A stretch of 64,000 bases of DNA, taken from assembly GCF_023073315.1 (NCBI RefSeq), contig NZ_JADPJH010000022.1, positions 679,917 through 743,916 of the forward strand. Direction: 5' to 3'. Shown piece by piece: positions 54,397-63,288 of this stretch. The DNA is from Bradyrhizobium sp. 1. GTDB lineage: Bacteria > Pseudomonadota > Alphaproteobacteria > Rhizobiales > Xanthobacteraceae. How positions within the stretch are numbered: position 1 is the first letter of the stretch; each line of letters begins with the position of its first letter. Under the pieces are notes generated by a model that worked only from the letters and a program-made list of their open reading frames with translations, had not been told where the DNA came from and ran no database searches. The translations under genes and the position numbers were made by a program.

Positions 54397-55145
54397 TCCA
54401 CCAGCCACGACGAGACGCCGAGCATGAATTGCGTCAGCAGCTCGTCGCTGGTGAGATAGAGCAGCAGGAAGCCTCCGAATAGCACGAAGGGTACCGAGAC
54501 GAAGTAGACGGGAATCGCCGGCGTCAGCTTGTTGATCAGGCCGACTGCCAGGTTGACGATGACGGAATAGACGATGAAGGGGCTCGCGATCCGCAGCGTC
54601 AGCACGAATGCCTGCGTGAGGCGGCCGACGAGCTGGTCGAGCGCCATGCTGTCGCCGAGCCTGGTGCCGGGCTGCCAGACGTCGTAGGAGTTCATCAGCC
54701 CGCGCAGCACTTGCCAGTGCTGGTCAGTCACGAAGAACAGCGTGGTGACCGACGCCATGATCAGCGGCACCAGGGCGGGCGCCGGATCGGTGTCGGCAAT
54801 CGGTACGCCCGGGATGTTGCTGAGCCCGATCGCACTCGCCATCACGGTCACCATGGTCTGGAGTGCCAGGAAGAACACGCGCCCGCCGAGGCCGATGACG
54901 CTGCCGACGAGGATTTCCGAGCCGATCAGGAGTGCCAGCGTCAGCGGCGCTGCGTTCTCCGTCAGAGGTTTCAGGACCGCGATCAGGATCGGCGTCAGCG
55001 CAAACGTCGTAACGAGCGCGACGAACAGACGGATCTGGACCGGGACAATGGCGCTGGAATAGCCGGGCACGAACATCAGGCAGCCGCCGATGCGGCAGAA
55101 CACGATGAACGTCACCAGCACACTGTCGGTGAGGCTGCTGATCAC
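54393..55145 (-). CDS. fliR: flagellar export gate protein FliR
   Basis: This 250-residue inner-membrane protein shows the FliR pattern: [58 protein letters not shown], and the C-terminal hydrophobic segment [24 protein letters not shown] start overlaps the flhA stop as GTGA. A longer frame continues upstream through flhA but is a wrong-frame read. FliR is part of the type III export gate with FliP, FliQ, FlhA and FlhB; FliP and FlhB are not in the window. Confidence 0.93.
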   Translation of the reverse strand: MISSLTDSVLVTFIVFCRIGGCLMFVPGYSSAIVPVQIRLFVALVTTFALTPILIAVLKPLTENAAPLTLALLIGSEILVGSVIGLGGRVFFLALQTMVTVMASAIGLSNIPGVPIADTDPAPALVPLIMASVTTLFFVTDQHWQVLRGLMNSYDVWQPGTRLGDSMALDQLVGRLTQAFVLTLRIASPFIVYSVIVNLAVGLINKLTPAIPVYFVSVPFVLFGGFLLLYLTSDELLTQFMLGVSSWLVE

Positions 55146-57223
55146 GAGATGGCTCCGAGCGCCCTGATCTCGGTACTGCGCGCGACCTCGACATGCGACA
55201 GGATCGGCAATGTCGGGAACACCCGCTCCAGGATCATGCGGACATAGGGACGGGCTTCCGGGGTCACCGCCAGCACCACATTGGTGCCGTTCTCGGTGAA
55301 CTTGCGGATCGCCGCGCTGGCTTCCGTCGCAAACTGCTCGATCAGGCGTGGATCGGCGTCGAACTCGACGACGTCGCCCTTGGCGTCGCGCTTCAGGCTC
55401 TGGTGGAACGCGAGGTCCCAGCGATTGCCGAGGCGGACCACGTTGAGCACGCCGTTGTCGGAGAGATCGCCGCAGATCTGCTGGGCAAGACGCGTGCGCA
55501 CGTGCTCTGCGACCTGCTCGGACCGCCGCACATGAGGCGCGATCTCGGCGATCGCCTCGAGGATCAGATGGAGATTGCGGATCGACACGCGCTCGGCCAG
55601 CAGGATCTTCAGGATCGCGAGCAGGCCGGAATAGGAGATCTGCGACGGGCAGAGATCCTCGACCAGGCGCTTGTATTCGGGATCGAGCCGGTCGAGCAGT
55701 CCGCGCATGTCCTTGTAGGACAGAAGCTGGGCGAGGTTGGCCCGGATCACTTCGCTCAAATGCGTGAGCAGCACCGACAAATTGTCGACCGGCTTGCAGC
55801 CCTGCCGCTTGACCTCGTCGGTGAAAGCTTCCGTCACCCACAGCGCCTTCATGCCGAAGGCGGGCTCGATCACCTCTTCGCCGGGCACGTCGGGCTTGCC
55901 ATCCTTGTCGACCAGCACCAGCACCTCGCCGAGCCGTAGCTCGCCATTGGCGACACGCGTGTCGTGAATCCGGATCTGGTATCCCTTCGGATCGATCGAC
56001 AGATTGTCGGTGAGCTTGATCTCGGGAACGACGAAGCCGTACTGCTTGGCGAACTTCTTGCGGATCTTGGCCACGCGGTGGCCAAGCTCGGTGCGCGAAC
56101 CCAGCATATGCACCGACAGGTGGCCGCCGAGCGACAGCTCGATCTCGGCAGTCTTGAGCGATTCCTTGACGGAGTCCTTGGCCTCGACCTGGGCGCGCTC
56201 CTCGGACTTGCGGGCGTCTTCCTTCCGTTGCAAGGCCGCCTGCCGCCTCGGCAGCGAGTAACCGATGAAGGCCATGACGCCGCCGAGCAGCAGGAACGGC
56301 GGCATCGGCAGTCCCGGCATCAGGGCGAGCACGAACATCATCAGCGCGGCGGCCGACACGGCGCGCGGATAGCCGCCGAGCTGCCGCAGCACGGCCTGCT
56401 CCGCCGAGCCCCTGGTGCCGCCCTTGGAGACCAGCAGGCCCGCCGACAGCGACACGATCAGGGCCGGCATCTGCGTGACCAGACCGTCGCCGACGGAGAG
56501 CTTTGTGTAGACGTCGGCGGCGCGCGACAGCGTCAGACCGTGATGGGTGACGCCGATGATGATGCCGCCGAAGATGTTGATCGCGGTGATGATCAGGCCG
56601 GCGATGGCGTCGCCGCGGACGAATTTCGAGGCACCGTCCATCGCACCGAAGAACGCGCTCTCTTCTTCGAGCTCGCGGCGCCGGCGCTGCGCTTCCTTGT
56701 CGTCGATCAGGCCCGCCGACAGATCGGCGTCGATCGCCATCTGCTTGCCGGGGATGGCATCCAGGGTGAAGCGGGCGCCGACTTCCGCGATGCGCGTTGC
56801 ACCCTTGGTGATCACGACGAAATTCACCGTGACCAGGATGGCGAAGATGATCAGACCGATGACGAAGTCGCCGCCCATGACGAACTTCGAGAAGCCGGCA
56901 ACAACGTGGCCGGCGGCTTGCTCGCCTTCCCCGCCGCGCGACAGGATCAGACGGGTGGTGGCGACGTTGAGCGCCAGCCGCAGGATCGTCGCGATCAGCA
57001 GCACGGTCGGAAAGGCGGAGAAGTCGAGCGGCCGCTGGATCCACAGTGAGACCATCAGGATCAGCGCCGACAGCGCGATCGAGAAGGCCAGGCCGAGGTC
57101 GATCAGGATCGGCGGTATCGGCAGGAACAGGATCGTGAGCATGGCCACGATACCGCCGGCGAAGAAGGCATCCGCCCCTAAACGGCGGGGGCTGGGCAGG
57201 CTAGCAGCTAACGTATCGGCCAT
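55142..57223 (-). CDS. flhA: flagellar biosynthesis protein FlhA
   Basis: This 693-residue export-gate component has about eight N-terminal membrane helices ([58 protein letters not shown]) with the FHIPEP-type loop [19 protein letters not shown] and [20 protein letters not shown] long cytoplasmic domain follows, with [20 protein letters not shown] and [19 protein letters not shown]. FlhA binds chaperone-substrate complexes and couples proton flow to export. Its start (57223) is not preceded by a strong ribosome site. Confidence 0.96.
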   Translation of the reverse strand: MADTLAASLPSPRRLGADAFFAGGIVAMLTILFLPIPPILIDLGLAFSIALSALILMVSLWIQRPLDFSAFPTVLLIATILRLALNVATTRLILSRGGEGEQAAGHVVAGFSKFVMGGDFVIGLIIFAILVTVNFVVITKGATRIAEVGARFTLDAIPGKQMAIDADLSAGLIDDKEAQRRRRELEEESAFFGAMDGASKFVRGDAIAGLIITAINIFGGIIIGVTHHGLTLSRAADVYTKLSVGDGLVTQMPALIVSLSAGLLVSKGGTRGSAEQAVLRQLGGYPRAVSAAALMMFVLALMPGLPMPPFLLLGGVMAFIGYSLPRRQAALQRKEDARKSEERAQVEAKDSVKESLKTAEIELSLGGHLSVHMLGSRTELGHRVAKIRKKFAKQYGFVVPEIKLTDNLSIDPKGYQIRIHDTRVANGELRLGEVLVLVDKDGKPDVPGEEVIEPAFGMKALWVTEAFTDEVKRQGCKPVDNLSVLLTHLSEVIRANLAQLLSYKDMRGLLDRLDPEYKRLVEDLCPSQISYSGLLAILKILLAERVSIRNLHLILEAIAEIAPHVRRSEQVAEHVRTRLAQQICGDLSDNGVLNVVRLGNRWDLAFHQSLKRDAKGDVVEFDADPRLIEQFATEASAAIRKFTENGTNVVLAVTPEARPYVRMILERVFPTLPILSHVEVARSTEIRALGAIS

Positions 57224-57302
57224 GGGTCACCGGCAGGGGGTCCGCCCCGCAATCTGCCGTGTAAAGCTTACGCGAGGGTGGTGGCTGACAGAGAGCAGCG
57301 GC

Positions 57303-57569
57303 TCAGAAGCCGCGCTCGATATGCGAGTAGACCATCTCGGTGAAGGTGGAGAGATGGGCACCGATGAAGGAGCCGGAGACGGCGACGACCACGAGAATGA
57401 CGAGGATCTTCGGAACGAAGGTCAGCGTCATTTCCTGGACCTGGGTCAGCGCCTGCATCAGCGCGATGAGCGTGCCGACCAGCATTGCCGCACCAACGGC
57501 GGGTCCGCAGGCAACGATGATGGTCCAGATCGCCGCCTGGACGATGTCGAGGGCGTCCCGCTCGTTCAT
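57303..57569 (-). CDS. fliQ: flagellar export gate protein FliQ
   Basis: This 88-residue protein has two membrane helices (AAIWTIIVACGPAVGAAMLV, ILVILVVVAVSGSFIGAHLS) with the conserved loop GTLIALMQALTQVQEMTLTF and VPKIL, the FliQ signature. It starts within the flgD stop (ATGA), so translation is coupled. Lies between flgD and flhA as in other rhizobial lateral-type clusters. Confidence 0.95.
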   Translation of the reverse strand: MNERDALDIVQAAIWTIIVACGPAVGAAMLVGTLIALMQALTQVQEMTLTFVPKILVILVVVAVSGSFIGAHLSTFTEMVYSHIERGF

Positions 57570-57988
57570 GACTGGCTGATCGTGAGGCCGGGTCCGACGG
57601 CAACTTTCGTGCCGTCCTGGAGGGTCGCGACGGAGCCGTCGCTGTTGATCGAGACCGACGTGACCTTGCCGGTGAAGGTCGCTCCGGTCGAGTCGGTGAA
57701 GCTGACGGTCTTCCCGATCAGTCCGTCGGCCTGCGACAGCGACTGGGACGACAGCAGCGAATCCAGCTTGGTATTGGTCTGCATCGCCTGCTCGACCGAC
57801 GACATCTGCGCAAACTGGCTCATGTATTGCGAGGTGTCCATCGGATTGGTCGGGTCCTGGTTCTTCATCTCGGCGATGAGAAGCTTAAGAAACGTGTTGT
57901 AGTCGACGCCGGTGCTCGGCGTGGACGTGGTGTTGGTTGTCGAATTGGTTGACTTGCTGGTGCTGTCGGTCGCGCTGTTAACGTTCAT
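57566..57988 (-). CDS. flgD: flagellar hook capping protein FlgD
   Basis: This 140-residue protein has the FlgD core: VDYNTFLKLLIAEMKNQDPT, NPMDTSQYMSQFAQMSSVEQ, AMQTNTKLDSLLSSQSLSQA, then a beta-rich end. It is short because it lacks the C-terminal extensions of enterobacterial FlgD, normal for rhizobia. GGAGAGG precedes the ATG. FlgD scaffolds hook polymerisation. The N-terminus is rich in Ser/Thr. Confidence 0.94.
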   Translation of the reverse strand: MNVNSATDSTSKSTNSTTNTTSTPSTGVDYNTFLKLLIAEMKNQDPTNPMDTSQYMSQFAQMSSVEQAMQTNTKLDSLLSSQSLSQADGLIGKTVSFTDSTGATFTGKVTSVSINSDGSVATLQDGTKVAVGPGLTISQS

Positions 57989-58004
57989 TTTTGCCTCTCC
58001 GCTG

Positions 58005-58409
58005 TCAGGCAGCCTCGAATGGGGCGGCGGCGCCGGCCAGGATGGCCTGCTCCACCGGGAATAGCGCCCGGATACGCTTGAGCGCCTCGTAATAACGGGT
58101 CGCGCCGACCATCTCGTCGACCGCGGCAAGCCCCGTTAGCATCTCGCGGCTTTCGCACACCGCGACCAGGGCCGAGTGGTGCTGGGCATAGAGCGCCAAG
58201 GCATCCCGGATGTCGGTCGGATTCATCAGCATGAGCTGGACCATGAAATAGAGCTGCCGCAGCGCCGTGGTGGCGTCGGGGGCCTGCATGATCTGCCCTT
58301 CGAGCAGGAACATCACGTCGTTGACGAGTTCCAGCGAGACCTTGCGATCGACACGCAGCACCGCGCCGTTGATGTAGACCCGTTCGCCCGCGCGCAAGGA
58401 GATTTTCAT
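58005..58409 (-). CDS. flbT: flagellar biosynthesis repressor FlbT
   Basis: This 134-residue protein has the FlbT pattern: MKISLRAGERVYINGAVLRV, LELVNDVMFLLEGQIMQAPD, ATTALRQLYFMVQLMLMNPT and ALKRIRALFPVEQAILAG. In Caulobacter and rhizobia FlbT binds flagellin mRNA and adjusts its stability or translation. ATG overlaps the flaF stop (TGATG). The two are always paired in this group. Which flagellin it controls here is not known. Confidence 0.94.
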   Translation of the reverse strand: MKISLRAGERVYINGAVLRVDRKVSLELVNDVMFLLEGQIMQAPDATTALRQLYFMVQLMLMNPTDIRDALALYAQHHSALVAVCESREMLTGLAAVDEMVGATRYYEALKRIRALFPVEQAILAGAAAPFEAA

Positions 58410-58753
58410 CAGAGAGCATCTCGGATCAGGCGGTTGATTTCGATCAGCTGCATCACGTCGCTCGACCGTTCTTCGCGAAGGCGATCGGCTTCCTTGACCA
58501 CCCACAGGCCGATCGAGATGATGTCGGCCCGAAGTTTCTCGGGAAGCCCGTTGTCCGGATGCGCGAGATCCTCGATGAAGATGGTCCACAGCCGCCGGAC
58601 GTAGAGCAGGCTCTGGATCTGATCCTCCGTGCTGAAGCGTCCGTTCTGGAGCCGCTCCAGCCGGTCGATGCCGAGGCTGAGCGCTTGGCGCTCGCGCCCC
58701 CGCGCCTCGTGGCCGCTATCTTCAACGACCGTTTCGTAGGCTTCAAAAGTCAT
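58409..58753 (-). CDS. flaF: flagellar biosynthesis regulator FlaF
   Basis: This 114-residue helical protein matches FlaF: EAYETVVEDSGHEARGRERQ, ALSLGIDRLERLQNGRFSTE, DQIQSLLYVRRLWTIFIEDL, AHPDNGLPEKLRADIISIGL and LIEINRLIRDAL at the end. It works with FlbT on flagellin production and secretion. It follows flgL by 52 nt on the same strand. Confidence 0.94.
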   Translation of the reverse strand: MTFEAYETVVEDSGHEARGRERQALSLGIDRLERLQNGRFSTEDQIQSLLYVRRLWTIFIEDLAHPDNGLPEKLRADIISIGLWVVKEADRLREERSSDVMQLIEINRLIRDAL

Positions 58754-58805
58754 CCGAACAAACTCTGCGCAGAATTTTCAATGAGAAAGCGACGGCCGCC
58801 CGGAC

Positions 58806-59852
58806 TTAGAGATAGTTGATCAGGCTGATCTTCTGGAGCTGCGACGTCAGCGAGAGCGCCGTCTGGATCTGGGTCTGCAGCACATTGACGCGCACCGACG
58901 CTTCCGCCGGATCGACCTTTTCGATACCGACGATCTGATTGTTCAGAATGTCCTGCTGCGCCTTCAGCTTGTCGGTTGCGTTGGTCATCCGCTGCTGGAC
59001 CGTGCCGACGTTGCCGCCGAGCGTAGCGAGGTCAGTGATGGCGTTCCCGACGAGGCCGATGGCCTTGTCCACGACGACCTGGAAAGTTGCCTGGTCCAGG
59101 TTCGTATTCCCGAGATCGGCCATCATGGTGTAGGCCTCGGCGAGCTTGCGGAAGCCGGTCTGGTTGGCGCTGACAGATGTGTCGGCGATCTCGGTCGTGG
59201 AGATACGGCTCTGCATGACCTGGTCGGTAGCCGACGACCAGTTGGTGTTCCAGGCCGGGCTCGCGAACTCGGCGTCGAAGCTGGTGTTGAGGAAGCTCTG
59301 CATTTGGGCCGGAGTAATGCTGCTCACGCTGGGCGAGGATTGCGAGAAGCCGAAGGCCGCAAGGAAATCGGCATCGACCTGGTTCTTGCTGGCCGAGCCA
59401 GCGGCGTAAGCCGTAACCGGTGTATTCTGCGTGTTGATGCCCGAGAAGAGGTATGAGCCGTTATAGGAGACGTTCAGCGCGCCGATCAGGTCCTGGAGGT
59501 TGGAGGACGCAGGCGGCAGGATGATCCGCCCACCGCCGTCGGTGCTGCGGGCCGCGATCAAATCCTTGAGGAAGTCCGTTGCGGTCGTGCCGAGCTGGGT
59601 GATCCGGCTCTGCGTTATGTCCAGGCGTCCCGAGACGAGGCCGTTGGTATCGACGAGCTGATCGGCGAAGCTCCAGTCCGCCCGCAGGGTGAGGTCGCTT
59701 CCCGTCGTGGCACCGAGTTCGAGGCCGACATCGGCGAAACGGCCGGTGGTCGCCTCCGTCGACGCTTTGCTCAGCAGAGCCTGGTTGTTCGTAATCGAGG
59801 ACCTCAACGACGAGGACAGCATCAAGGTCGAGATGTAGTTCGCGCTCATCAT
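58806..59852 (-). CDS. flgL: flagellar hook-associated protein 3 (FlgL)
   Basis: This 348-residue protein has flagellin-like helices at both ends: MMSANYISTLMLSSSLRSSI at the start and DILNNQIVGIEKVDPAEASV, LTSQLQKISLINYL at the end, as expected of FlgL. The mid-region is variable. It joins the filament to the FlgK ring at the hook tip. Two adjacent ATGs (59852, 59849) are possible, with GGGG 9 nt upstream of the first. It is 3 nt after flgK. Confidence 0.92.
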   Translation of the reverse strand: MMSANYISTLMLSSSLRSSITNNQALLSKASTEATTGRFADVGLELGATTGSDLTLRADWSFADQLVDTNGLVSGRLDITQSRITQLGTTATDFLKDLIAARSTDGGGRIILPPASSNLQDLIGALNVSYNGSYLFSGINTQNTPVTAYAAGSASKNQVDADFLAAFGFSQSSPSVSSITPAQMQSFLNTSFDAEFASPAWNTNWSSATDQVMQSRISTTEIADTSVSANQTGFRKLAEAYTMMADLGNTNLDQATFQVVVDKAIGLVGNAITDLATLGGNVGTVQQRMTNATDKLKAQQDILNNQIVGIEKVDPAEASVRVNVLQTQIQTALSLTSQLQKISLINYL

Positions 59853-59855
59853 GGC

Positions 59856-61331
59856 TTAATTCCCCACGGCAGCCAGCAGGCTCTGCAGCATTTGGTCGAC
59901 GGTCGAGATGATCTTCGACGACGCCGAATAGGTGCGCTCGACCTGGAGCATCAGCGACATCTCGTCGTCCATGTTGACGCCGCTGACATTGGACAGCGCC
60001 GCCGTGCTGCGGTCGAGCAGCGTTTTCTGGTAGGTGACGTTGGAGTCCGCGGTCTTGCGCTGGTTTTCGATCCAGCTCGTCGAGGACGACGCGAAGTCGA
60101 TCAGGCTGCCGTTCGGCTTGCCTTGCGTGGTCGCATCGAACGGCTGCGACGCATCCATGCCGCCGATGAGCTGCTGCAGCCGGGCCGAGAAGCCGCCGTT
60201 GCCGGCGGTGTTGTATCGGTATGCGACGTTGCCGCTGATCGCGCCGTCGCGCAGCAGATCTGGATTTCCGCCCTGGGCCGGATCGACCGACGCAGCGACA
60301 CTGATCAGGCCGGCGAGGCCCACCGAGACAGTGGCGCTCGCGGGTATCGCCGGCGCGCCGGGATAGGTGAAGAGGCCGGGAACATCGGGAAGCGCTGCGC
60401 CCGATTGATCGCTTTCCCTGAAAGTATTGATCAGACCTCGCGCGACTTCGTCGAGCTGGCTCTGATAGGTGACGGTGTCCTGGTCGCGCAGTTGAGCGAG
60501 GCCCGCGAGCTTGCCCGACTTCAGCGGCATCACCGAATTGGCGCCGGTCACGGGCACGCCGTCGACATAGACCGCATTGCCCGTGGTGCCGGCCGTATAA
60601 GAGTTGGTGGGTACGAAACTCACCGCACGGGCTGACTTGTCGAACAGGACGGCGCCGCTGTCGGTATAGAGCGCCGCGTCGCCGTTGGGACGAAGCGACA
60701 TCGTGACGCCGAGCTCCTGCGACATCTGGGAGACGATGCTGTCGCGCTGGTCGAGGTAGTCGGTGATGTCGTCACCGGAGATCGTGCCCTTCACGATCGC
60801 GGTGTTCACGGTCTGGAATTGGGAGAGCAGCCGGTTGATGTTCTGAACCGACGTCTTCATGTCGGCATCCGCAGTCGCACGGACCGACTGCACGGTCTGG
60901 GTCGCCTCGTTGAGCCCGGTCGCCATGTCCTTGGCGGACGTGACGGCCGCCTGCGCCAGCGTCGCGTTGTCCGGCGCGTTGGCGTATTGCTGGAGCGCCT
61001 TCTTGAGCGCATTGAGTTGCGCCGTCGGCGATTGGTCGAGCTCCGGATCGTCCACCGTGGCAGCTGCGATCTTCTGGAGGCCGTCATAGATCGCGGTCTG
61101 CTGGGCCGACGAGGAGGTCGCGATCAGGACGTTGTTGTAGAGGCCCGAGCTGGCGGCGCGCTGGATCGCCGCCACATAGACGCCGGTCCCGGGCAAATTG
61201 TCCAGCACGGCAATCTTGCGCGAATAGCCGGCGGCGCTGGCCCCGGCTATGTTGCGCGAGACCACCGACGACTGGATGCCCGACGCCATGAGCGAGGAGC
61301 GGGCGGATTCGAGAGCGGCGGTAAGGTTCAT
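59856..61331 (-). CDS. flgK: flagellar hook-associated protein 1 (FlgK)
   Basis: This 491-residue protein opens with MNLTAALESARSSLMASGIQ and SSVVSRNIAGASAAGYSRKI, the rod/hook N-terminal motif, and ends with SGVNMDDEMSLMLQVERTYS, ASSKIISTVDQMLQSLL, the FlgK C-terminal helix. FlgK caps the hook before the filament starts. It follows flgE by 34 nt. Start codon has only a weak ribosome site. Confidence 0.94.
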   Translation of the reverse strand: MNLTAALESARSSLMASGIQSSVVSRNIAGASAAGYSRKIAVLDNLPGTGVYVAAIQRAASSGLYNNVLIATSSSAQQTAIYDGLQKIAAATVDDPELDQSPTAQLNALKKALQQYANAPDNATLAQAAVTSAKDMATGLNEATQTVQSVRATADADMKTSVQNINRLLSQFQTVNTAIVKGTISGDDITDYLDQRDSIVSQMSQELGVTMSLRPNGDAALYTDSGAVLFDKSARAVSFVPTNSYTAGTTGNAVYVDGVPVTGANSVMPLKSGKLAGLAQLRDQDTVTYQSQLDEVARGLINTFRESDQSGAALPDVPGLFTYPGAPAIPASATVSVGLAGLISVAASVDPAQGGNPDLLRDGAISGNVAYRYNTAGNGGFSARLQQLIGGMDASQPFDATTQGKPNGSLIDFASSSTSWIENQRKTADSNVTYQKTLLDRSTAALSNVSGVNMDDEMSLMLQVERTYSASSKIISTVDQMLQSLLAAVGN

Positions 61332-61365
61332 GATCTGCTCTTGCCGGGGACGAGCGCTGTGGAAA

Positions 61366-62595
61366 TCAGCGCTTCAGGTTGACGACCACGTCCAGCAAGT
61401 CGGCGCCGGTCTGGAACGATTTCGAGTTTGCGGTGAAGCCGCGCTGCGCCTCGATCATCGAGGTCAGCTCGTCGGCGAGATCGACGTTCGAGTCTTCCAG
61501 TGCACCCGACTTGATGGTGCCGAGGCCGCCCTGGCCGGCGAGACCGACCTGCACGTTGCCGGAATCCAGGTTCGGCGAATAGACGTTGCCGACTTCGGGC
61601 GTCAGATGGTCCGGGCTAGGCACGGTGGCCAGCGCGATCTGGAAGCTCGGAAGCTCGGTGCCGTTCTTGAGAACCGCGGTGACCACGCCCTTGTCGTCGA
61701 TGTTCACCTTCTCCACGGCGGACGGAGCATTGCCGTCGACCGTCGCCTTGAAGTCGAAGGCCGAGGCGACCTGCGTCATCGCCGCCAGATCGATGTTGAA
61801 GGTGGCAGAGCCGCCGGGGATCGCGACCGAGAGCGCCTTCGGGCTAGCCACGGCCAACGCACCCTTGCCCACCGCGGTCACGTCGAAGGTGAACGTGGTC
61901 GTGGGGCCGCTCGTCGTCAGCGCGGTTGCGCCGTTGTAAACCTCGACATCCCAGGTATTCGCGCCCGTCTTCGAAGCGTAGACGTCGAGCGTCACGGCAT
62001 TGCCGATGTTGTCGTAGGTCACCATCGACGTCTTCGACGTGTAACTGCCCGGACCCGCCGGTCCGGCGATCGCGGTCGCACTCGGATCGAGATTGGCGGC
62101 CACGGTCGCCTTGGTTGACGGCGCCGCCTGCAGCGCCAACTGGTTGACGTTGATGACCTGGAGGCCGCCGAAGCCGTTGGCGGCGACGGTCGGCGTCGCA
62201 CCGTTCGCGATGTTGTAGCCCATCAACTGGAAGCCGGCGGTATTGACGAGATTGCCCGTGTTGTCCGGCACGAACGCGCCGGCGCGCGTCAGGAAGCTGT
62301 TGCCGTTCGCATCCTGCACGACGAAAAAGCCGTTGCCCTGGACCGCGAGATCCGTTGCCGAGGTCGTGAATTGGTAGTTGCCGGCATCCGAAATGGCGTA
62401 GCGAACCGTGGTCTCGACGGCGCCGGAGTCGTAATTTCCGGAGCCGCTCTTCAGGATCAGCGACGAGAATTCCGTCGAAGCCCGCTTGTAGCCGGTCGTG
62501 TTGACGTTCGCGATGTTGTCCGAAACGGTCGACAGCTTGTTCGACTGCGCGTTCATTCCGGAAACGCCGGTGCGCATAACACCATACAGGCTCAT
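61366..62595 (-). CDS. flgE: flagellar hook protein FlgE
   Basis: This 409-residue hook protein starts MSLYGVMRTGVSGMNAQSNK and LSTVSDNIANVNTTGYKRAS, contains GNGFFVVQDANGNSFLTRAG and ends DLADELTSMIEAQRGFTANS, KSFQTGADLLDVVVNLKR. These are the FlgE rod-domain signatures. AAAGGAG lies 8 nt before the ATG. A dyad ACAAC/GTTGT (62672-62687) stands about 77 nt upstream and could belong to its promoter. Probably the lateral-flagellum hook. Confidence 0.95.
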   Translation of the reverse strand: MSLYGVMRTGVSGMNAQSNKLSTVSDNIANVNTTGYKRASTEFSSLILKSGSGNYDSGAVETTVRYAISDAGNYQFTTSATDLAVQGNGFFVVQDANGNSFLTRAGAFVPDNTGNLVNTAGFQLMGYNIANGATPTVAANGFGGLQVINVNQLALQAAPSTKATVAANLDPSATAIAGPAGPGSYTSKTSMVTYDNIGNAVTLDVYASKTGANTWDVEVYNGATALTTSGPTTTFTFDVTAVGKGALAVASPKALSVAIPGGSATFNIDLAAMTQVASAFDFKATVDGNAPSAVEKVNIDDKGVVTAVLKNGTELPSFQIALATVPSPDHLTPEVGNVYSPNLDSGNVQVGLAGQGGLGTIKSGALEDSNVDLADELTSMIEAQRGFTANSKSFQTGADLLDVVVNLKR

Positions 62596-62671
62596 GAATT
62601 AGACTCCTTTGGCAGGTTGTAACTACATTGCGGGTTCTTGCTTGCGCGGGGCTGATGGTAGGGAACCATGC

Positions 62672-62687
62672 ACAACTTTCGGGTTGT
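62672..62687. promoter_or_regulatory. short dyad upstream of flgE
   Basis: ACAAC TTTCGG GTTGT (5-bp arms) lies in the 111-nt gap between the transglycosylase gene and flgE. It is a possible binding site for the cluster's regulator, but the arms are short and the same dyad was not found before other genes in the window. Confidence 0.25.
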
Positions 62688-62706
62688 CCGGGTCATGTCG
62701 TCTTGC

Positions 62707-63288
62707 TCATGTCGTCCTGGGTTGACAGAGCGAGCGCGCCTTGTCGGTCCACGCGCCGAAGCCGCTGGAGACGAGGTGAGCGACGATGTGGCAGACGTAG
62801 CGCTTTTGCGCCGGCTGATTATTGGGGCCAGCATTGTAGCGGGCGACCGCCATGGTCCAGCTGCCCTCGCGCTGCTTCAACTCTTTGAGGAAGCGCGCGG
62901 CATATTCGACGTTCTTCGCGGGATCGAACATCGCCTGCACCGAGGCGAACTTGTCGCCGTGATAGTAATGATTGATCTGCATGCAGCCGAGATCGATCAA
63001 CTTGATGCCCTTGGCTCGCATCGCCTCGAAATTCGCGATCGCATCATTCATGTCCTTGGCGAACACGGTCTGGCCGTCGGCACCGAGCGCGTAAGGATAG
63101 AGCGCGCCGCGCCTCCCGGTTTCGGTGAGCCCGACGGCGTAGAGGATGCCAAGCGGAATGCCGTGCTGCTGGGACGCACGCGCCATCTCGCGCTCGCAGG
63201 GGCGCGCATTGTCGGTCGCCGCTGCCGCAGCGCCCGCATTACAGATAAACAGGGCCGCGACGAGTCTGCGGGCCCACGTCCTGATCAT
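62707..63288 (-). CDS. lytic transglycosylase (SLT) domain protein, flagellar cluster
   Basis: This 193-residue protein has a signal peptide (MIRTWARRLVAALFICNAGA, cleavage near AAA-AT) and an SLT domain: catalytic Glu in GILYAVGLTETGRRG, LIDLGCMQINHYYHG, VQAMFDPAKNVEYAARFLKE and AVARYNAGPNN. It cuts peptidoglycan so the rod can pass, doing the job of the missing FlgJ muramidase domain. Its ATG lies 50 nt inside the end of the fliK frame. Rhizobial clusters have the same gene near rem and flgE. Confidence 0.92.
   Translation of the reverse strand: MIRTWARRLVAALFICNAGAAAAATDNARPCEREMARASQQHGIPLGILYAVGLTETGRRGALYPYALGADGQTVFAKDMNDAIANFEAMRAKGIKLIDLGCMQINHYYHGDKFASVQAMFDPAKNVEYAARFLKELKQREGSWTMAVARYNAGPNNQPAQKRYVCHIVAHLVSSGFGAWTDKARSLCQPRTT

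Noticed and set aside
54393-57044. Open frame of 883 codons covering fliR and most of flhA
   Set aside because: The first two-thirds is out of frame with flhA and Arg-rich. FliR starts at the GTGA overlap at 55145.
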